DNA of 64,000 nucleotides from Ruminococcus sp. Marseille-P6503 (GCF_900604945.1 NZ_UWPB01000002.1:62001-126000); one strand, 5' to 3'. Positions 17,107 to 26,520 are shown, counted from the stretch's first letter. A program made the numbers and translations. Notes: generated from the sequence alone by a model not told the origin.

Positions 17107-19089
17107 TTATTTGATCAGATCCTCTTCAAGCGCCTCGATATGCGAAGGAGTATAGCAGGCCGACAGCGAAATTGAAAACAGTACGTCCGTCGCGCCGACA
17201 TTCTCCATAAATTCCTTTGCGTTTATATCCATATATCTGAAATCGCAAACATAAATCTTTGAAAAGCTGTGGGTGAGGAACGGAACCAGAGCGTTTCCGT
17301 AGCTGTCCTTCATTATGACAAGCACTCTGCCGTTTTCACAGTCTGTCGTGATCTCCGTTATCTGCTCGTCCTTGTTGAGAATTGCCGAATAGCAGTTTAC
17401 TCCGCTGGCGTAGTCGAAGAACAGCGAGCCCTCGTAGCCGTTTTCAAAGGCGGTATCATAATATTTTACAGTATAATCGTTATCCGGCTTGTAGTAAATA
17501 AACGTATCGGGATTTTCGTTAAGCTCCTCGTCATAGTCGCTGTAGGCGTACATCGTGCCTACAAAGCCCTCTATTTCGCATTTTTCATAGGCGCTTAAAG
17601 CAGGAAAATCAACTCCCGCCTTCTGAGCGAATACCTGAGCCGCATAATAAGCTCCTCTCGGCTGCCAGTGATGATCTGTCCTTGAATAGATATATTCGTC
17701 CGTGTGCTTTTCCAGAGCGGCGTAAACATTGCAGTCTATTACTCCGCTCAGATTCAGCCCGATATTTTCAATGCAGTCCTTCTGATCGGAAAAGGAATCC
17801 TTGAGATTATCCGGCATATAGAACGCCGACGAAAGCGGTATGCTCATGTTATACACGTTTACTCCGCCGCCCAGCGCCTCCTTATAGCTGTTTACCGCCT
17901 GAGCGTATTTTTCCCCGTTTTCAAAAATTCCGTAAAAAGCGCTCATAGCCCTTACATTTTTTCCAGAACCTGCAACTACTACATTTCCCGCCCACGCGCC
18001 GTCGTCAAGCTTCGGCTCTTCTTTCTTTTTGCTCGTTGTGGTCTTCTTTTTGGACGCCGTAGTCGTAGTTTCCGATGTTTTCTTTGTAGTAACGCTTCCC
18101 GTAAAAGCGGTCACCGTTGTGGTGGTCGCCTTTTTGTTTTCATCAAGCTGTTCTTTTTCCACAACGGAAACATCGCCTTTTATTTTAACGTCGTTTATGT
18201 GTATTCCCAGAATATCCGAAAAGACGCTGCTGAATTTTTTCAGATTTTCACGGTTCGGTATAGTATCCGTATAATACTCGGTTATTCCGCTTGTAAACTC
18301 TCCGCTGAGATACGACGATATGCTGAACTTGGGAAATTCAGCAAGATTGCGGTTTTCGGAATCTATAAATCCGCTTTCACGATGCATAACCACCAGCGCG
18401 ATTCCCACACCAAATATAAGCAGTATGCAAAGCACCGAATTTATAAAATTAAACTCAAGGTCATGATCCTTATATCCTTCATTTTCCTTTTCAGCTTTGG
18501 CCGACCTGTCGCTTCCCGCATTGTCAGCTTTCGCAGGTTCTTCCTCAGCCGCCGCGCCGGACGCGGTTTTTCCTATATTTATTTCAACCGTCTGCTTAAA
18601 GCCGCTTGCCCTCGTCTGTTTATATTCCTCCGTATTGCGCTGAATATCCTGAGTACCGGGCACTCCGAAGCCCTCGTAATACTCCTTGGGAATCTTAAGC
18701 ACAAAAGCTTTCTTTGCCGGCTGTCCCTTGGGCTCTTCCGCGGTTATCGGCTTGAGCGGCTTCTGAGGCGGTTCATTCCTCTCCGGCGAAGTTGGTTCAT
18801 CAGCATCCTCGCCGCCGTCAAGCCATATGCTTTTTCTGACAGGTATCACAGGCTCGTCAGTCCATATGCTTTTGTTAGCTCTGCGGCGCCTTGCAACCTC
18901 CTCAAGCATTTTTTCAAATACCTCTTCGGACTCCTCGTCTGATTTTCCGTGTTTCTCCGGCTCGGAAGCTTGTTCGGTCAGACCCAGCCGTTCAAGACTT
19001 TCACGGTACGCCTGCTCCAGCTTTTCTATATTCGGCTCTTTGAAATCTCTTTTATTCTTATCTATGCTTTTATCCTTGTTGTTTTCCAT
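17107..19089 (-). CDS. DHHW-family SGNH-like protein with long cytoplasmic and Thr-rich parts
   Basis: 660 residues. DHHW proteins resemble AlgJ/AlgX and act outside the membrane with an MBOAT acyltransferase to O-acylate a glycan. Layout: a long, charged cytoplasmic part (1-220), one membrane helix (about 222-242, INSVLCILLIFGVGIALVVM), a Thr/Lys-rich linker (about 325-365), and the DHHW domain with GSGKN-type motif and RTDHHWQPRGAYYAAQVF near 480. The gene starts 17 bp after the MBOAT gene, so the two work as a pair. The cytoplasmic extension (two repeats of KSIWxDxxxP near 72 and 86) is unusual for the family. The glycan substrate is not known. Confidence 0.87.
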   Translation of the reverse strand: MENNKDKSIDKNKRDFKEPNIEKLEQAYRESLERLGLTEQASEPEKHGKSDEESEEVFEKMLEEVARRRRANKSIWTDEPVIPVRKSIWLDGGEDADEPTSPERNEPPQKPLKPITAEEPKGQPAKKAFVLKIPKEYYEGFGVPGTQDIQRNTEEYKQTRASGFKQTVEINIGKTASGAAAEEEPAKADNAGSDRSAKAEKENEGYKDHDLEFNFINSVLCILLIFGVGIALVVMHRESGFIDSENRNLAEFPKFSISSYLSGEFTSGITEYYTDTIPNRENLKKFSSVFSDILGIHINDVKIKGDVSVVEKEQLDENKKATTTTVTAFTGSVTTKKTSETTTTASKKKTTTSKKKEEPKLDDGAWAGNVVVAGSGKNVRAMSAFYGIFENGEKYAQAVNSYKEALGGGVNVYNMSIPLSSAFYMPDNLKDSFSDQKDCIENIGLNLSGVIDCNVYAALEKHTDEYIYSRTDHHWQPRGAYYAAQVFAQKAGVDFPALSAYEKCEIEGFVGTMYAYSDYDEELNENPDTFIYYKPDNDYTVKYYDTAFENGYEGSLFFDYASGVNCYSAILNKDEQITEITTDCENGRVLVIMKDSYGNALVPFLTHSFSKIYVCDFRYMDINAKEFMENVGATDVLFSISLSACYTPSHIEALEEDLIK

Positions 19090-19106
19090 ATTTATACTCT
19101 CTCCAA

Positions 19107-20528
19107 TTAAAATCTGAAATACAGAAACGGATTGTTGGTATTATTAAGCAGCAGCAGACTGCTTACCGAGAGAACGGCGATATTGCAGACAATTCCAGCC
19201 GTCCTCGCAGCATAGTGCGTTCCGGCTCTTTTCGCCGCAAGCTCTTTTATTTTGGGTATAACAGGGCAGGAAAGAATAATCGCCGCCGCAAAGAGAAAAA
19301 TATTATTCATAAACAGATTATTTGTCACAGGGTCGGTCAGCTTATTTCCGTTTGCTCCCGCAAGAGCTTTAAAAAACGTGCCGAGAGCGCCGAGCTCTTC
19401 AAAATAGAAAATTCCGAAGCCTGCCGCAATAACGATTTTGCTGTAAATATGACTGACCGCCGCCGGCCACTTTTTCATGCGTTTTTTTCCTATCCACATT
19501 TCAATGCAGATAAACAGTCCGTAATAAAGTCCCCAGAAAATAAAATTCCAGCTTGCCCCATGCCACAGTCCGGTGCAGAACCATACAAGGAACAGTCCCC
19601 CGTATTTTCTTCTCTTTCCGAAAATAGGCACATACAAAAGATAATCTCTGAAAAACGAGCCTAGAGAGATATGCCATCTCTGCCAGAATTCAGTAATGTT
19701 CCTGCATACAAACGGATATCTGAAGTTTTCCTCAAAATGAAAGCCGAATATCCTGCCCAGACCGATTGCAATATCAGAATATCCCGAAAAATCGAAATAA
19801 TACCACAAAGCCACAAGCGCCGTTCCGTACCATGCTCCCGCAATCGAAAGAGTCTTTATCGCCTCATAGCCGTTGTCGGCGGTTCCGAAGCAGGCGGTCA
19901 CCACGCTGTTAAGGCTGTTGGCTATTACGACCTTTTTTCCTAAGCCCAGTATTATCCTCGAAAAGCCGTCGGACAGATCCTTAGCGGTTGTTTTTCTGCA
20001 ATCTATCTCCGCGGCGATAGTTGAATACCTTACGATAGGCCCCGCGACCAGCTGCGGAAACATCGAAACGTAAAGCAGAAACTTAGCGAAGCTTTTCTGG
20101 GCGCTTACTTTTCCCCAATAGCAGTCCAGAGAATAGGAAATAGTCTGAAACGTATAGAAGGAAATTCCGATAGGAAGGGCAATATCAGGTACTTTCAGCG
20201 AGACGCCGAATAAGACGTTTATGTTATCGGCAAAAAATCCGCTGTATTTGAAAATTCCCAGAACTCCCAGGTCGATTATAAGCGAAAGCGCCAGAACCGC
20301 TTTAGCTCCCTTTCTTCCCCTGAAACGCTCTATAAGCAGTCCCGTCAAATAATTTATCAGAGAGTATCCTACCAGCAGGCAAAGCCACACCGGCTCGCCC
20401 CACGCATAAAAAACCAGAGAAAACACAATTAGAACAGCGTTTCTGATACCCGTTTTTCTGGTGGCGAAATAAAAAATCAGACACAGAGGCAGAAAGAAAT
20501 AAATAAAAAACAAATCCGCGAAAACCAC
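19107..20528 (-). CDS. MBOAT-family O-acyltransferase
   Basis: 473 residues, polytopic, moves an acyl (probably acetyl) group across the membrane to an extracellular glycan. Seen: family start VFADLFFIYFFLPLCLIFYF, multiple helices, FRYPFVCRNITEFWQRWHISLGS and the catalytic-His segment TGLWHGASWNFIFWGLYYG. The start is GTG at 20528, with AAGGAG seven bases upstream; the frame extends further but that part is unlike the family. It is AlgI/PatA/DltB-like and works with the downstream DHHW protein. No dlt genes are near, so teichoic acid D-alanylation is unlikely. Confidence 0.92.
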   Translation of the reverse strand: MVFADLFFIYFFLPLCLIFYFATRKTGIRNAVLIVFSLVFYAWGEPVWLCLLVGYSLINYLTGLLIERFRGRKGAKAVLALSLIIDLGVLGIFKYSGFFADNINVLFGVSLKVPDIALPIGISFYTFQTISYSLDCYWGKVSAQKSFAKFLLYVSMFPQLVAGPIVRYSTIAAEIDCRKTTAKDLSDGFSRIILGLGKKVVIANSLNSVVTACFGTADNGYEAIKTLSIAGAWYGTALVALWYYFDFSGYSDIAIGLGRIFGFHFEENFRYPFVCRNITEFWQRWHISLGSFFRDYLLYVPIFGKRRKYGGLFLVWFCTGLWHGASWNFIFWGLYYGLFICIEMWIGKKRMKKWPAAVSHIYSKIVIAAGFGIFYFEELGALGTFFKALAGANGNKLTDPVTNNLFMNNIFLFAAAIILSCPVIPKIKELAAKRAGTHYAARTAGIVCNIAVLSVSSLLLLNNTNNPFLYFRF

Positions 20529-20614
20529 GACGACACTCCTTACAATATCAATGCCGGAAAACCAGCCGAAAGTCATACTGGCGCTGTATTTCCCCAAATT
20601 TCGATACACAATTT

Positions 20615-20643
20615 ATTATATCACCGCCGGGTTCTGCCGTCAA
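20615..20643 (-). promoter_or_regulatory. Promoter of the MBOAT-DHHW operon
   Basis: Minus strand TTGACG (20638-20643), 17-bp spacer, TATAAT (20615-20620). Confidence 0.8.
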
Positions 20644-20717
20644 TAGAAATAAGTCCATAAAATCACACAGTTTTGCGCCGCAGTTTTCATGATTTTTGAC
20701 ATATTTTAAAACAAAAA

Positions 20718-20742
20718 ACAACGGAGCGCTGCTCCGCTGTTC
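20718..20742 (-). terminator. Terminator of the 208-residue membrane protein gene
   Basis: Stem CGGAGC/GCTCCG flanked by AACA/TGTT pairing, followed on the minus strand by TTGTTTTTTGTTTT. Confidence 0.75.
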
Positions 20743-20769
20743 ATCGCAGATAGGTTAAATTGATAAAAG

Positions 20770-21396
20770 TCAGTCGATTATGCTCTTTACAGGAGCGTTG
20801 TCCTTCTCCCTCTGTTCCGCGCGTTTTTTCCTGATACGCTTAACGATATATATAGCAAGCAGCGCCGCTGAAATGACCGTCATTATAATCAGAGGATAAA
20901 AATATGTCATATACGTTTTATCCAGCTTCTGGAGCTCGGCATCGGACACATAATTCAGCTCAAGCTTTTTCTGCGTTTCGGAAATTATATATTCCGCCGA
21001 GTACATAAAGCTTACCGTTCCGGCGGCGACAAAGGCAAACTGAAGTATATATCTGCTGAAAAACGCCAAAAATAATCCTGCCAGGCACAGCGCCGCTCCG
21101 ATCCCCAGAAATACGGCGATCCTTTTAGGCATACCTACCATTTCGCCGGTAGCTATTCCCACAATAAATATTCCTCCGTAGTAAAACGCCGAGTATCCAA
21201 ACGGTAGAATCATCAGCAGCTTTAATATGAGGGTAATTATATTATCTCCCTTTCTGGCTTTTCTTCTCAGCTTTTCTCCAGCCTTGCTGGAGCCCGCAAA
21301 AGCCTCTTCCCTTTCGGCAAGCTCCTGACGCTCCAGTTCCTTTTTAAGAATAAGCTGTTTTTCGCTTTGCGCTTTAAGTCTGTCCTTTTTTGACAT
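20770..21396 (-). CDS. Unknown membrane protein with basic N-terminal coil
   Basis: 208 residues. The N-terminus (1-50) is strongly charged and helical (KDRLKAQSEKQLILKKELER), probably cytoplasmic. About four membrane helices follow (about 53-75, 90-112, 117-137, 165-188), and the tail is basic (RIRKKRAEQREKDN). The start is ATG at 21396 with AGAGGTG upstream. It is divergent from spoIVB and monocistronic with its own terminator. I do not recognise the family, and no functional claim is possible. Confidence 0.7.
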   Translation of the reverse strand: MSKKDRLKAQSEKQLILKKELERQELAEREEAFAGSSKAGEKLRRKARKGDNIITLILKLLMILPFGYSAFYYGGIFIVGIATGEMVGMPKRIAVFLGIGAALCLAGLFLAFFSRYILQFAFVAAGTVSFMYSAEYIISETQKKLELNYVSDAELQKLDKTYMTYFYPLIIMTVISAALLAIYIVKRIRKKRAEQREKDNAPVKSIID

Positions 21397-21684
21397 AATA
21401 CACCTCTGTATATGTATTAAAATATTTATACGGTATCGCCCTAATATTGTACCACACATACCCGAAAATATCAAGTCCAAGGGTAATTTTAAAGAAATCT
21501 CCCGCTCATACCCGCAGAACCTAGCTTTCTGACACCGCCATTAATAAATCCCAAAGAAACTTTTTTCAGTTCTTCCAATGAAAAATATACTTGCCTGACT
21601 CTCTGAATTAAAAACCGGACGCAGTCAACAATAAAATCATAAAGGATAAAAAACGGAATCTGAAAAAAGAAAGGAATGATCAAA

Positions 21685-22938
21685 ATGGGCAGGTTAATAA
21701 AAAGCGCGGCAGCGGCGATCGGGATAGTTACGCTCGGAATCATGGGACTGGTCGGATTTTATTCCAGCGCGCTGCCGGATTTTTACTATGTTTCAGACGG
21801 CGGTCAGCTTACAGTCAATTCAATGTTTTCAATTTCTGCCGAATCCTCCGGACAATCGGTTCAGGCAGCAGAATCATTGGAGGGAAAAACAGAGGTGAAT
21901 ATTAAAAGCTCGGAGGCTTCCGTAACAAAGGTTGAGGACAAAACCTTAATGCTTTTCGGCACGATTCCGATCAAGGACGTTCAAACAGGTCAGATATCAA
22001 GGCCAAAGCTTGTTCCGTGCGGACAACCCTTCGGAATAAGACTCGTCACTGACGGCGTAATGGTCATCGACCTTGAAAAGCTGGAGGGCGGCTGTCCCGC
22101 GGCGGAATGCGGCATCAAAAAAGGAGACGTTATAATTTCCGTAAACGGAGTAAGCGTTTCCACCAACAAAGGAATAAGCGATATTATATCCGGTTCAAAG
22201 GGAAAGCCCTGCACAGTCGAGTACAGAAGCGGCAGCGATGAAAAAACCGCCACGCTTACTCCGGTCTACCACGACGGCACATACAAAGCCGGAATATGGG
22301 TAAGAGATTCTTCAGCCGGAATCGGAACGCTTACATTTTACGATCCAAGCTCGGGAGCCTTCGGAGGGCTGGGTCATCCCATCTGCGACGCCGATACAAA
22401 GCTTCCTCTGCCTCTTTCCCACGGCACTGTCGGAGAGGTGAAAATAACCGGCTTCAACAAAAGCGTAAAGGGCGACCCCGGTCAGCTGCTGGGCGAGTTT
22501 TCCTCGTCAGCGTCGGTCGGAGACATAGCTTTAAACAACGAATCAGGCGTTTTCGGAACGCTCAACGCCTCTCCCAGCGAGCATAAAGCAATAGAACTCG
22601 GCTTTCGTCAGGAGGTCCACACAGGCGAAGCGTCGATTTATACTACGATAGACGACGGAGAAACCAGAGAATATAAAATCAGCATAGAAAAGGTCGATCT
22701 CAGCGACGACGCGGAGCATGACCTGATAGTTAAGATCACCGATCCGGAGCTGCTTGAAAAAACAGGCGGTATACTTCAGGGCATGAGCGGAAGTCCCATT
22801 ATTCAGGACGGAAGGCTGGTAGGAGCGGTAACCCACGTATTTATTGACGACCCTCAGCAGGGCTACGGAATATTTGCCGACTCAATGTACAGCAATTCGT
22901 CAAAATGCTCAAAGACGGAGCTTGGACTTGCAGGCTGA
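21685..22938 (+). CDS. spoIVB: SpoIVB peptidase (S55 family)
   Basis: 417 residues. Serine protease made in the forespore and secreted into the intermembrane space, where it triggers pro-sigma-K processing and so late mother-cell gene expression. N-terminal membrane anchor (residues 8-26), PDZ domain (about 115-195, GGCPAAECGIKKGDVIISVNG), then the S55 domain with the catalytic His in GLGHPICD and Ser in GMSGSPIIQDGRLVGAVTHVF. The start is ATG at 21685 with AAAGGA upstream; another ATG three codons earlier abuts the Shine-Dalgarno. The spoIVB-spo0A order is conserved in Firmicutes. No sigma-F/G promoter could be defined with confidence. Confidence 0.95.
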   Translation: MGRLIKSAAAAIGIVTLGIMGLVGFYSSALPDFYYVSDGGQLTVNSMFSISAESSGQSVQAAESLEGKTEVNIKSSEASVTKVEDKTLMLFGTIPIKDVQTGQISRPKLVPCGQPFGIRLVTDGVMVIDLEKLEGGCPAAECGIKKGDVIISVNGVSVSTNKGISDIISGSKGKPCTVEYRSGSDEKTATLTPVYHDGTYKAGIWVRDSSAGIGTLTFYDPSSGAFGGLGHPICDADTKLPLPLSHGTVGEVKITGFNKSVKGDPGQLLGEFSSSASVGDIALNNESGVFGTLNASPSEHKAIELGFRQEVHTGEASIYTTIDDGETREYKISIEKVDLSDDAEHDLIVKITDPELLEKTGGILQGMSGSPIIQDGRLVGAVTHVFIDDPQQGYGIFADSMYSNSSKCSKTELGLAG

Positions 22939-23310
22939 CAACCGCGCAACAGCGTGAAATCCCTCAAATCTTATCATTTTCTGAAGTTAGAATTTTGTCG
23001 GTTAATACTATACCATGTCTTATAAACAAGAATTATTAATTATTGTTATATTTCTTGCTGATTAGTTGTTATTTTTGCACAAAGCAGTCGATAAAAAATT
23101 GACGTTTTTTCTAAAAAAGTATTGATTTTTATATTTACCTGTGCTAAAATATTTCTAGTGAAGAAATAACTCAGCTGATATTTTCTTGTAAAGTTCCTAG
23201 ATAACGGCACTGAGCATTCTGTATTTACAAAATAGTCGACGATTTTATTTTACAGCAATGCAGTTGACCCAAGCTTTAATCTGACATTTAAATTTACGGA
23301 GGAAATAATT
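22939..23310 (+). promoter_or_regulatory. spo0A upstream control region and promoter
   Basis: 372 bp with no gene. A good sigma-A promoter lies at 23122-23150: TTGATT, 17-bp spacer, TAAAAT, giving a 150-nt leader. Three weak TGTCGAA-like (0A box) words are seen (near 22996, 23087 and 23232), none a full match. No sigma-H promoter with the usual spacing was found. No terminator is seen after spoIVB, so some read-through is possible. Confidence 0.5.
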
Positions 23311-24093
23311 ATGACAAACAAAATCAAGATTCTTATCGGTGACGATTCCGCTCAGTACGGAGTAAGCTGCGCTTCTGCCCTCAGATCAATGGGCTTCTTT
23401 GTGATCACCCGCCCCAAAGACGGTCTTACTATTTTTGACGCCATCAAAAACGAAGTTCCGGACGTGGTTATCATAGAAGCGGTAATGCCGAATCTGGACG
23501 CTATCGAGCTTATAAAGAAGCTTCAGGCTTCTTCCTATAAAAAGCCGTTGTTTATTGTTACCAGCGCTTATGAAAATTCATTCATCGAACAGCAGGTAAT
23601 GACCGCGGGCGCGGCATATTTTATGCTTAAGCCTTTCGACGTAAAAATTCTCGGAGAGCGCATAAAAGCCATGCTGGACATCGACACCGATATCGTTTCC
23701 GATATGTCCTTTTCAAGAGCAAAGTCCAATCCTAATCTGGAGATCATAGTTACCGACATTATCCATCAGATCGGAGTTCCCGCCCACATCAAAGGCTATC
23801 ATTATCTGAGAGAAGCGATAATTCAGTCGGTCAATGACAAGGAAATGCTTGAGAGCGTTACAAAGCTATTATATCCCGCGGTTGCTAAAAAATTCAGCAC
23901 GACGCCGTCAAGAGTTGAGCGCGCCATCAGACACGCGATTGAAATCGCATGGGACAGAGGCGATATTGACACTCTCAACAGCTTTTTCGGCTACACTGTA
24001 AACACCGGAAAAGGAAAGCCTACAAATTCCGAGTTTATCGCGCTTATCACGGATAAGATATGCCTGAAATATAAAACCACCATGCCGGCATAA
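23311..24093 (+). CDS. spo0A: Spo0A sporulation master regulator with Glu at the phosphorylation site
   Basis: 260 residues. The receiver domain (1-125) keeps the acidic pair Asp11-Asp12, Thr84 and Lys107, but the phosphoryl-accepting Asp is Glu56 (IIEAVMP where the family has LDIIMP); the codon is GAA at 23476-23478. The C-terminal DNA-binding domain (about 145-260) is well conserved, including [15 protein letters not shown] and [22 protein letters not shown]. In other receivers an Asp-to-Glu change can mimic or prevent phosphorylation, so activation here may not need a phosphorelay. Start ATG with GGAGGAAATAATT upstream. It follows spoIVB in the usual order. Confidence 0.96.
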   Translation: MTNKIKILIGDDSAQYGVSCASALRSMGFFVITRPKDGLTIFDAIKNEVPDVVIIEAVMPNLDAIELIKKLQASSYKKPLFIVTSAYENSFIEQQVMTAGAAYFMLKPFDVKILGERIKAMLDIDTDIVSDMSFSRAKSNPNLEIIVTDIIHQIGVPAHIKGYHYLREAIIQSVNDKEMLESVTKLLYPAVAKKFSTTPSRVERAIRHAIEIAWDRGDIDTLNSFFGYTVNTGKGKPTNSEFIALITDKICLKYKTTMPA

Positions 24094-24112
24094 GCTATAC
24101 GAGCTAACGCAA

Positions 24113-24180
24113 AACGGGCGACTGACAGCCGTTTCCGCAGATAATTCCGCGGGAACGAGTATCAATCGCCCGTTATTTTT
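24113..24180. terminator. Terminator after spo0A
   Basis: Outer arms AACGGGCGA/TCGCCCGTT, inner arms GTTtCCGC/GCGGgAAC, followed by ATTTTTG. Confidence 0.8.
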
Positions 24181-24233
24181 GATTTTTCAGAATTTAGAAA
24201 TCAGCCTGGCAAAGCCGACCCATGCAACAAAAA

Positions 24234-24255
24234 AGGGACGGAATAACCGTCCCTT
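24234..24255 (-). terminator. Terminator of the rplJ-rplL operon
   Basis: GGGACGG/CCGTCCC stem followed on the minus strand by TTTTTTG, 26 bp after rplL. Confidence 0.8.
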
Positions 24256-24280
24256 GATCTGCAATATTCAAACTGCCGAA

Positions 24281-24652
24281 TTACTTAAGCTCAACAGTAG
24301 CGCCGGCATCCTCAAGCTTAGCCTTGATCTCCTCAGCGTCAGCCTTGGAAACGCCTTCCTTGATAGCCTTAGGAGCGCCCTCAACAAGCTCCTTGGATTC
24401 CTTAAGACCAAGACCTGTGATCTCCTTAACAGCCTTGATTACAGCCATCTTAGCGTCGCCGAAGGAAGCGAGAACTACATCGAACTCAGTCTTCTCCTCA
24501 GCAGCAGCGCCTGCGCCGCCGGCAGCAGGAGCGGCAGCAACAGCGGCTGTTACGCCGAATTCTTCCTGAATAGCGTCAACGAGCTCGGCAAGCTCGAGAA
24601 CGGAAAGAGTCTTGATATCTTCTACAAATTTCATAATCTTCTCTGAAGCCAT
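24281..24652 (-). CDS. rplL: Ribosomal protein L7/L12
   Basis: 123 residues. Stalk protein that recruits and activates translation factors. N-terminal dimerisation domain ([25 protein letters not shown]), Ala/Gly-rich hinge (about 36-52), and the C-terminal factor-binding domain with [21 protein letters not shown]. It lies 63 bp after rplJ, as in almost all bacteria. Start ATG with AAGGAG upstream. Confidence 0.99.
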   Translation of the reverse strand: MASEKIMKFVEDIKTLSVLELAELVDAIQEEFGVTAAVAAAPAAGGAGAAAEEKTEFDVVLASFGDAKMAVIKAVKEITGLGLKESKELVEGAPKAIKEGVSKADAEEIKAKLEDAGATVELK

Positions 24653-24715
24653 GATAATAATCTCCTTTTTAATTTAAAATTTCCGGGAATATTCCCCTAG
24701 CCTACGCCGCGCAAA

Positions 24716-25225
24716 TCAAGCGGCGTCGTTCTCCTTGTCCACAACAGCCTGCAATGTAGCGGCAAGCTTCTGGATAGGACCCTGGAGCGAACCGACAAGC
24801 TGAGCGAGCAGCACTTCTCTTGAAGGGATCTTCGAAAGAGCCTTTACGCCTGCCTCGTCGTAGATTTCCTCACCGATAAATCCGGCTTTAAGGTTGAACT
24901 TTTCACCGTTGCAGCTCTCGGAGAATTTTCCGAGAATTCTTGCAGGAGCAGTCTGATCCTCACTGGAAACGGCGATAGCCGTCGTACCCTCCAGAACGTT
25001 TGTAAGTCCTGAAAGACCAGCGTTATCCATTGCGAAACGAAGCATTGTGTTCTTTTCTACAAAATAGGTTACGCCTGCCTCACGCAGCTCCTTACGAAGC
25101 TTTGTATCCTCCTCAACGGTAATTCCTCTGTAGTCAACGAGTACGCCGGCCGCGGAATTCTTGAGAAGCTCGGTCAGCTTTTCAACCTTTTCCTGCTTTG
25201 CGAGCAGAACCTTTTCACTTGGCAT
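24716..25225 (-). CDS. rplJ: Ribosomal protein L10
   Basis: 169 residues. Forms the stalk base that holds the L7/L12 dimers on 23S rRNA. Seen: SEKVLLAKQEKVEKLTELL, GVLVDYRGITVEEDTKLRKELREAGV and the C-terminal helix that binds L12 dimers. The start is ATG at 25225 with GAGGTG upstream; the frame extends further but that part is the leader RNA. Controlled by the L10 leader just upstream. Confidence 0.98.
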   Translation of the reverse strand: MPSEKVLLAKQEKVEKLTELLKNSAAGVLVDYRGITVEEDTKLRKELREAGVTYFVEKNTMLRFAMDNAGLSGLTNVLEGTTAIAVSSEDQTAPARILGKFSESCNGEKFNLKAGFIGEEIYDEAGVKALSKIPSREVLLAQLVGSLQGPIQKLAATLQAVVDKENDAA

Positions 25226-25269
25226 GATAATTTCACCTCTTTGAATCGCCGTAAAAACGACGTATATTC

Positions 25270-25400
25270 GCAGCGCACTAAAAAGAAAAGTTCCTTTCGT
25301 CAAAAGACAAAAGGAACGTATAAGCAAAACTATTATTTGCTATTCCTCCTCGGTCGGACTTCCGCTTTCCAGCCGCCGACTGTCTTTAGATACGAATGCA
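25270..25400 (-). ncRNA. Ribosomal protein L10 leader with attenuator
   Basis: The untranslated leader of rplJ. It contains the kink-turn-like region GACAGTCGGCGGC...GTCCGACCGAGG (about 25340-25385) typical of the L10(L12)4 binding site, followed by a hairpin GTTCCTTT/AAAGGAAC (25290-25317) and a T-run (25280-25289), an intrinsic terminator. Excess L10-L12 complex would bind the leader and favour termination. Confidence 0.8.
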
Positions 25401-25406
25401 AAAAAT

Positions 25407-25435
25407 ATTATATCAAATTAAAATCAGACTGTCAA
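25407..25435 (-). promoter_or_regulatory. rplJ-rplL promoter
   Basis: Consensus TTGACA (25430-25435), 17-bp spacer, consensus TATAAT (25407-25412) on the minus strand. Confidence 0.9.
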
Positions 25436-25517
25436 TAGATTTTCAAAAACAAATATTAATTTTTTGTAAATTAAAAGCGGCGGTGGAAAATTTCGCTGCG
25501 CCGCCTTATTTAAAGCT

Positions 25518-26255
25518 TCAAGCCGATTTTTCTTTCTTAACGCTTTCCTTTTTCTTTTTTCTCTTCCTGTTTTTCTTTATAAGCATAAGCGGATCTCCCA
25601 GGCGTTCCTTTGCCGCCTCGGTATTGACAGCCGGCTCGGAGATATTGTCACTGTGCATAGTCAGGCTGGACATTTCCTGCATAAGCATATTTTTTTCAAA
25701 GCAGTCCACAGCCTCCTCGCAGGTTGAGGCTTCTCCGCTTTCAAGATAAGACCTTATCTGCCCTATATTTTTCATATAGTCAAGGGACATGAAGTCCACG
25801 CGCTTTTCAAGCTCCCTGTAATAATCCTCCTTCTGACGCACCAGCTGACCGTCCCTGATATCAAGCAGCTCCAGCTGCTCGCCGATACCCTCGTTGACCT
25901 CCGCCTGACGCTTCTTTGCCTCCGAAAGCCGGAAGTGCTGAAGGCATACGCCGAAAACCGCCAGAAGAACAAACGCCGACGCTCCGCCTATCGCGGAAAT
26001 AAACAGCATATCCAAGCCCAGAAGCCCAGTCATGACTCCGAATACCAACGCGCCCGCGGCAAAGCAAAGACCCACGGATTTCAGTCTTTTGGCTTTCAGA
26101 TTGAAATTCTTTTCAACATAAGCGTTGTCATGTATATATGTTTTCAGATATTCGCTGTTTTCCTTGTTTATTCTTATAGCGTCCTCAAATTCATAGTAAC
26201 GCGCGAAATAGTTTTCCGCCTGATCGATTTTTTCAAGCTCAGTCATTTCAGCCAT
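25518..26255 (-). CDS. Unknown two-helix membrane protein with coiled coil
   Basis: 245 residues. The N-terminal soluble helical part (1-60) is followed by two close membrane helices (about 62-84 and 88-108), then a coiled coil (about 110-165, Glu/Lys/Gln-rich) and a very basic tail (KKNRKRKKKKESVKKEK). The start is taken as ATG at 26255, with GAGAGG eight bases upstream. A hairpin with T-rich flank at about 25475-25506 ends the gene. No family is recognised. It sits between the rplJL operon and rpsT. Confidence 0.7.
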   Translation of the reverse strand: MAEMTELEKIDQAENYFARYYEFEDAIRINKENSEYLKTYIHDNAYVEKNFNLKAKRLKSVGLCFAAGALVFGVMTGLLGLDMLFISAIGGASAFVLLAVFGVCLQHFRLSEAKKRQAEVNEGIGEQLELLDIRDGQLVRQKEDYYRELEKRVDFMSLDYMKNIGQIRSYLESGEASTCEEAVDCFEKNMLMQEMSSLTMHSDNISEPAVNTEAAKERLGDPLMLIKKNRKRKKKKESVKKEKSA

Positions 26256-26498
26256 ATTCATTACCTCTCCGAAATTGTTTCGCTTATAAACATTTCCATT
26301 TTCTTTTGCTAAGTATATCATATTTATATATAAAAGTCAATAAGATCGGCGCAATTTTTATATAAAATATTTAAGAAATAAACCCTTTATTCTGAATGTC
26401 AGACTGAAAACTCCGCAGACGCTATAACTGCGGCGAAAAATTTTCGTAAAATATTTCGCTTATAATAAAATTATTTATAAATTTTATAACAATAAAAA

Positions 26499-26520
26499 AG
26501 AGCTGCCGAAGCAGCTCCTG
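26499..26520 (-). terminator. rpsT terminator
   Basis: GAGCTGC/GCAGCTC stem with tetraloop, followed on the minus strand by TTTTTTATTG. Confidence 0.85.

Noticed and set aside
17704-18942. A 412-codon open frame opposite the DHHW gene
   Set aside because: Arg/Ser/Phe-rich translation of the complement of a real gene, with no start signal.
21489-21743. 84-codon leftward open frame overlapping the spoIVB start
   Set aside because: It covers the spoIVB ribosome-binding site and start on the other strand, and has no Shine-Dalgarno or homology that I recognise.
22990-23240. Spo0A binding boxes upstream of spo0A
   Set aside because: The three TGTCGAA-like words each differ from the consensus; too weak to annotate as sites.
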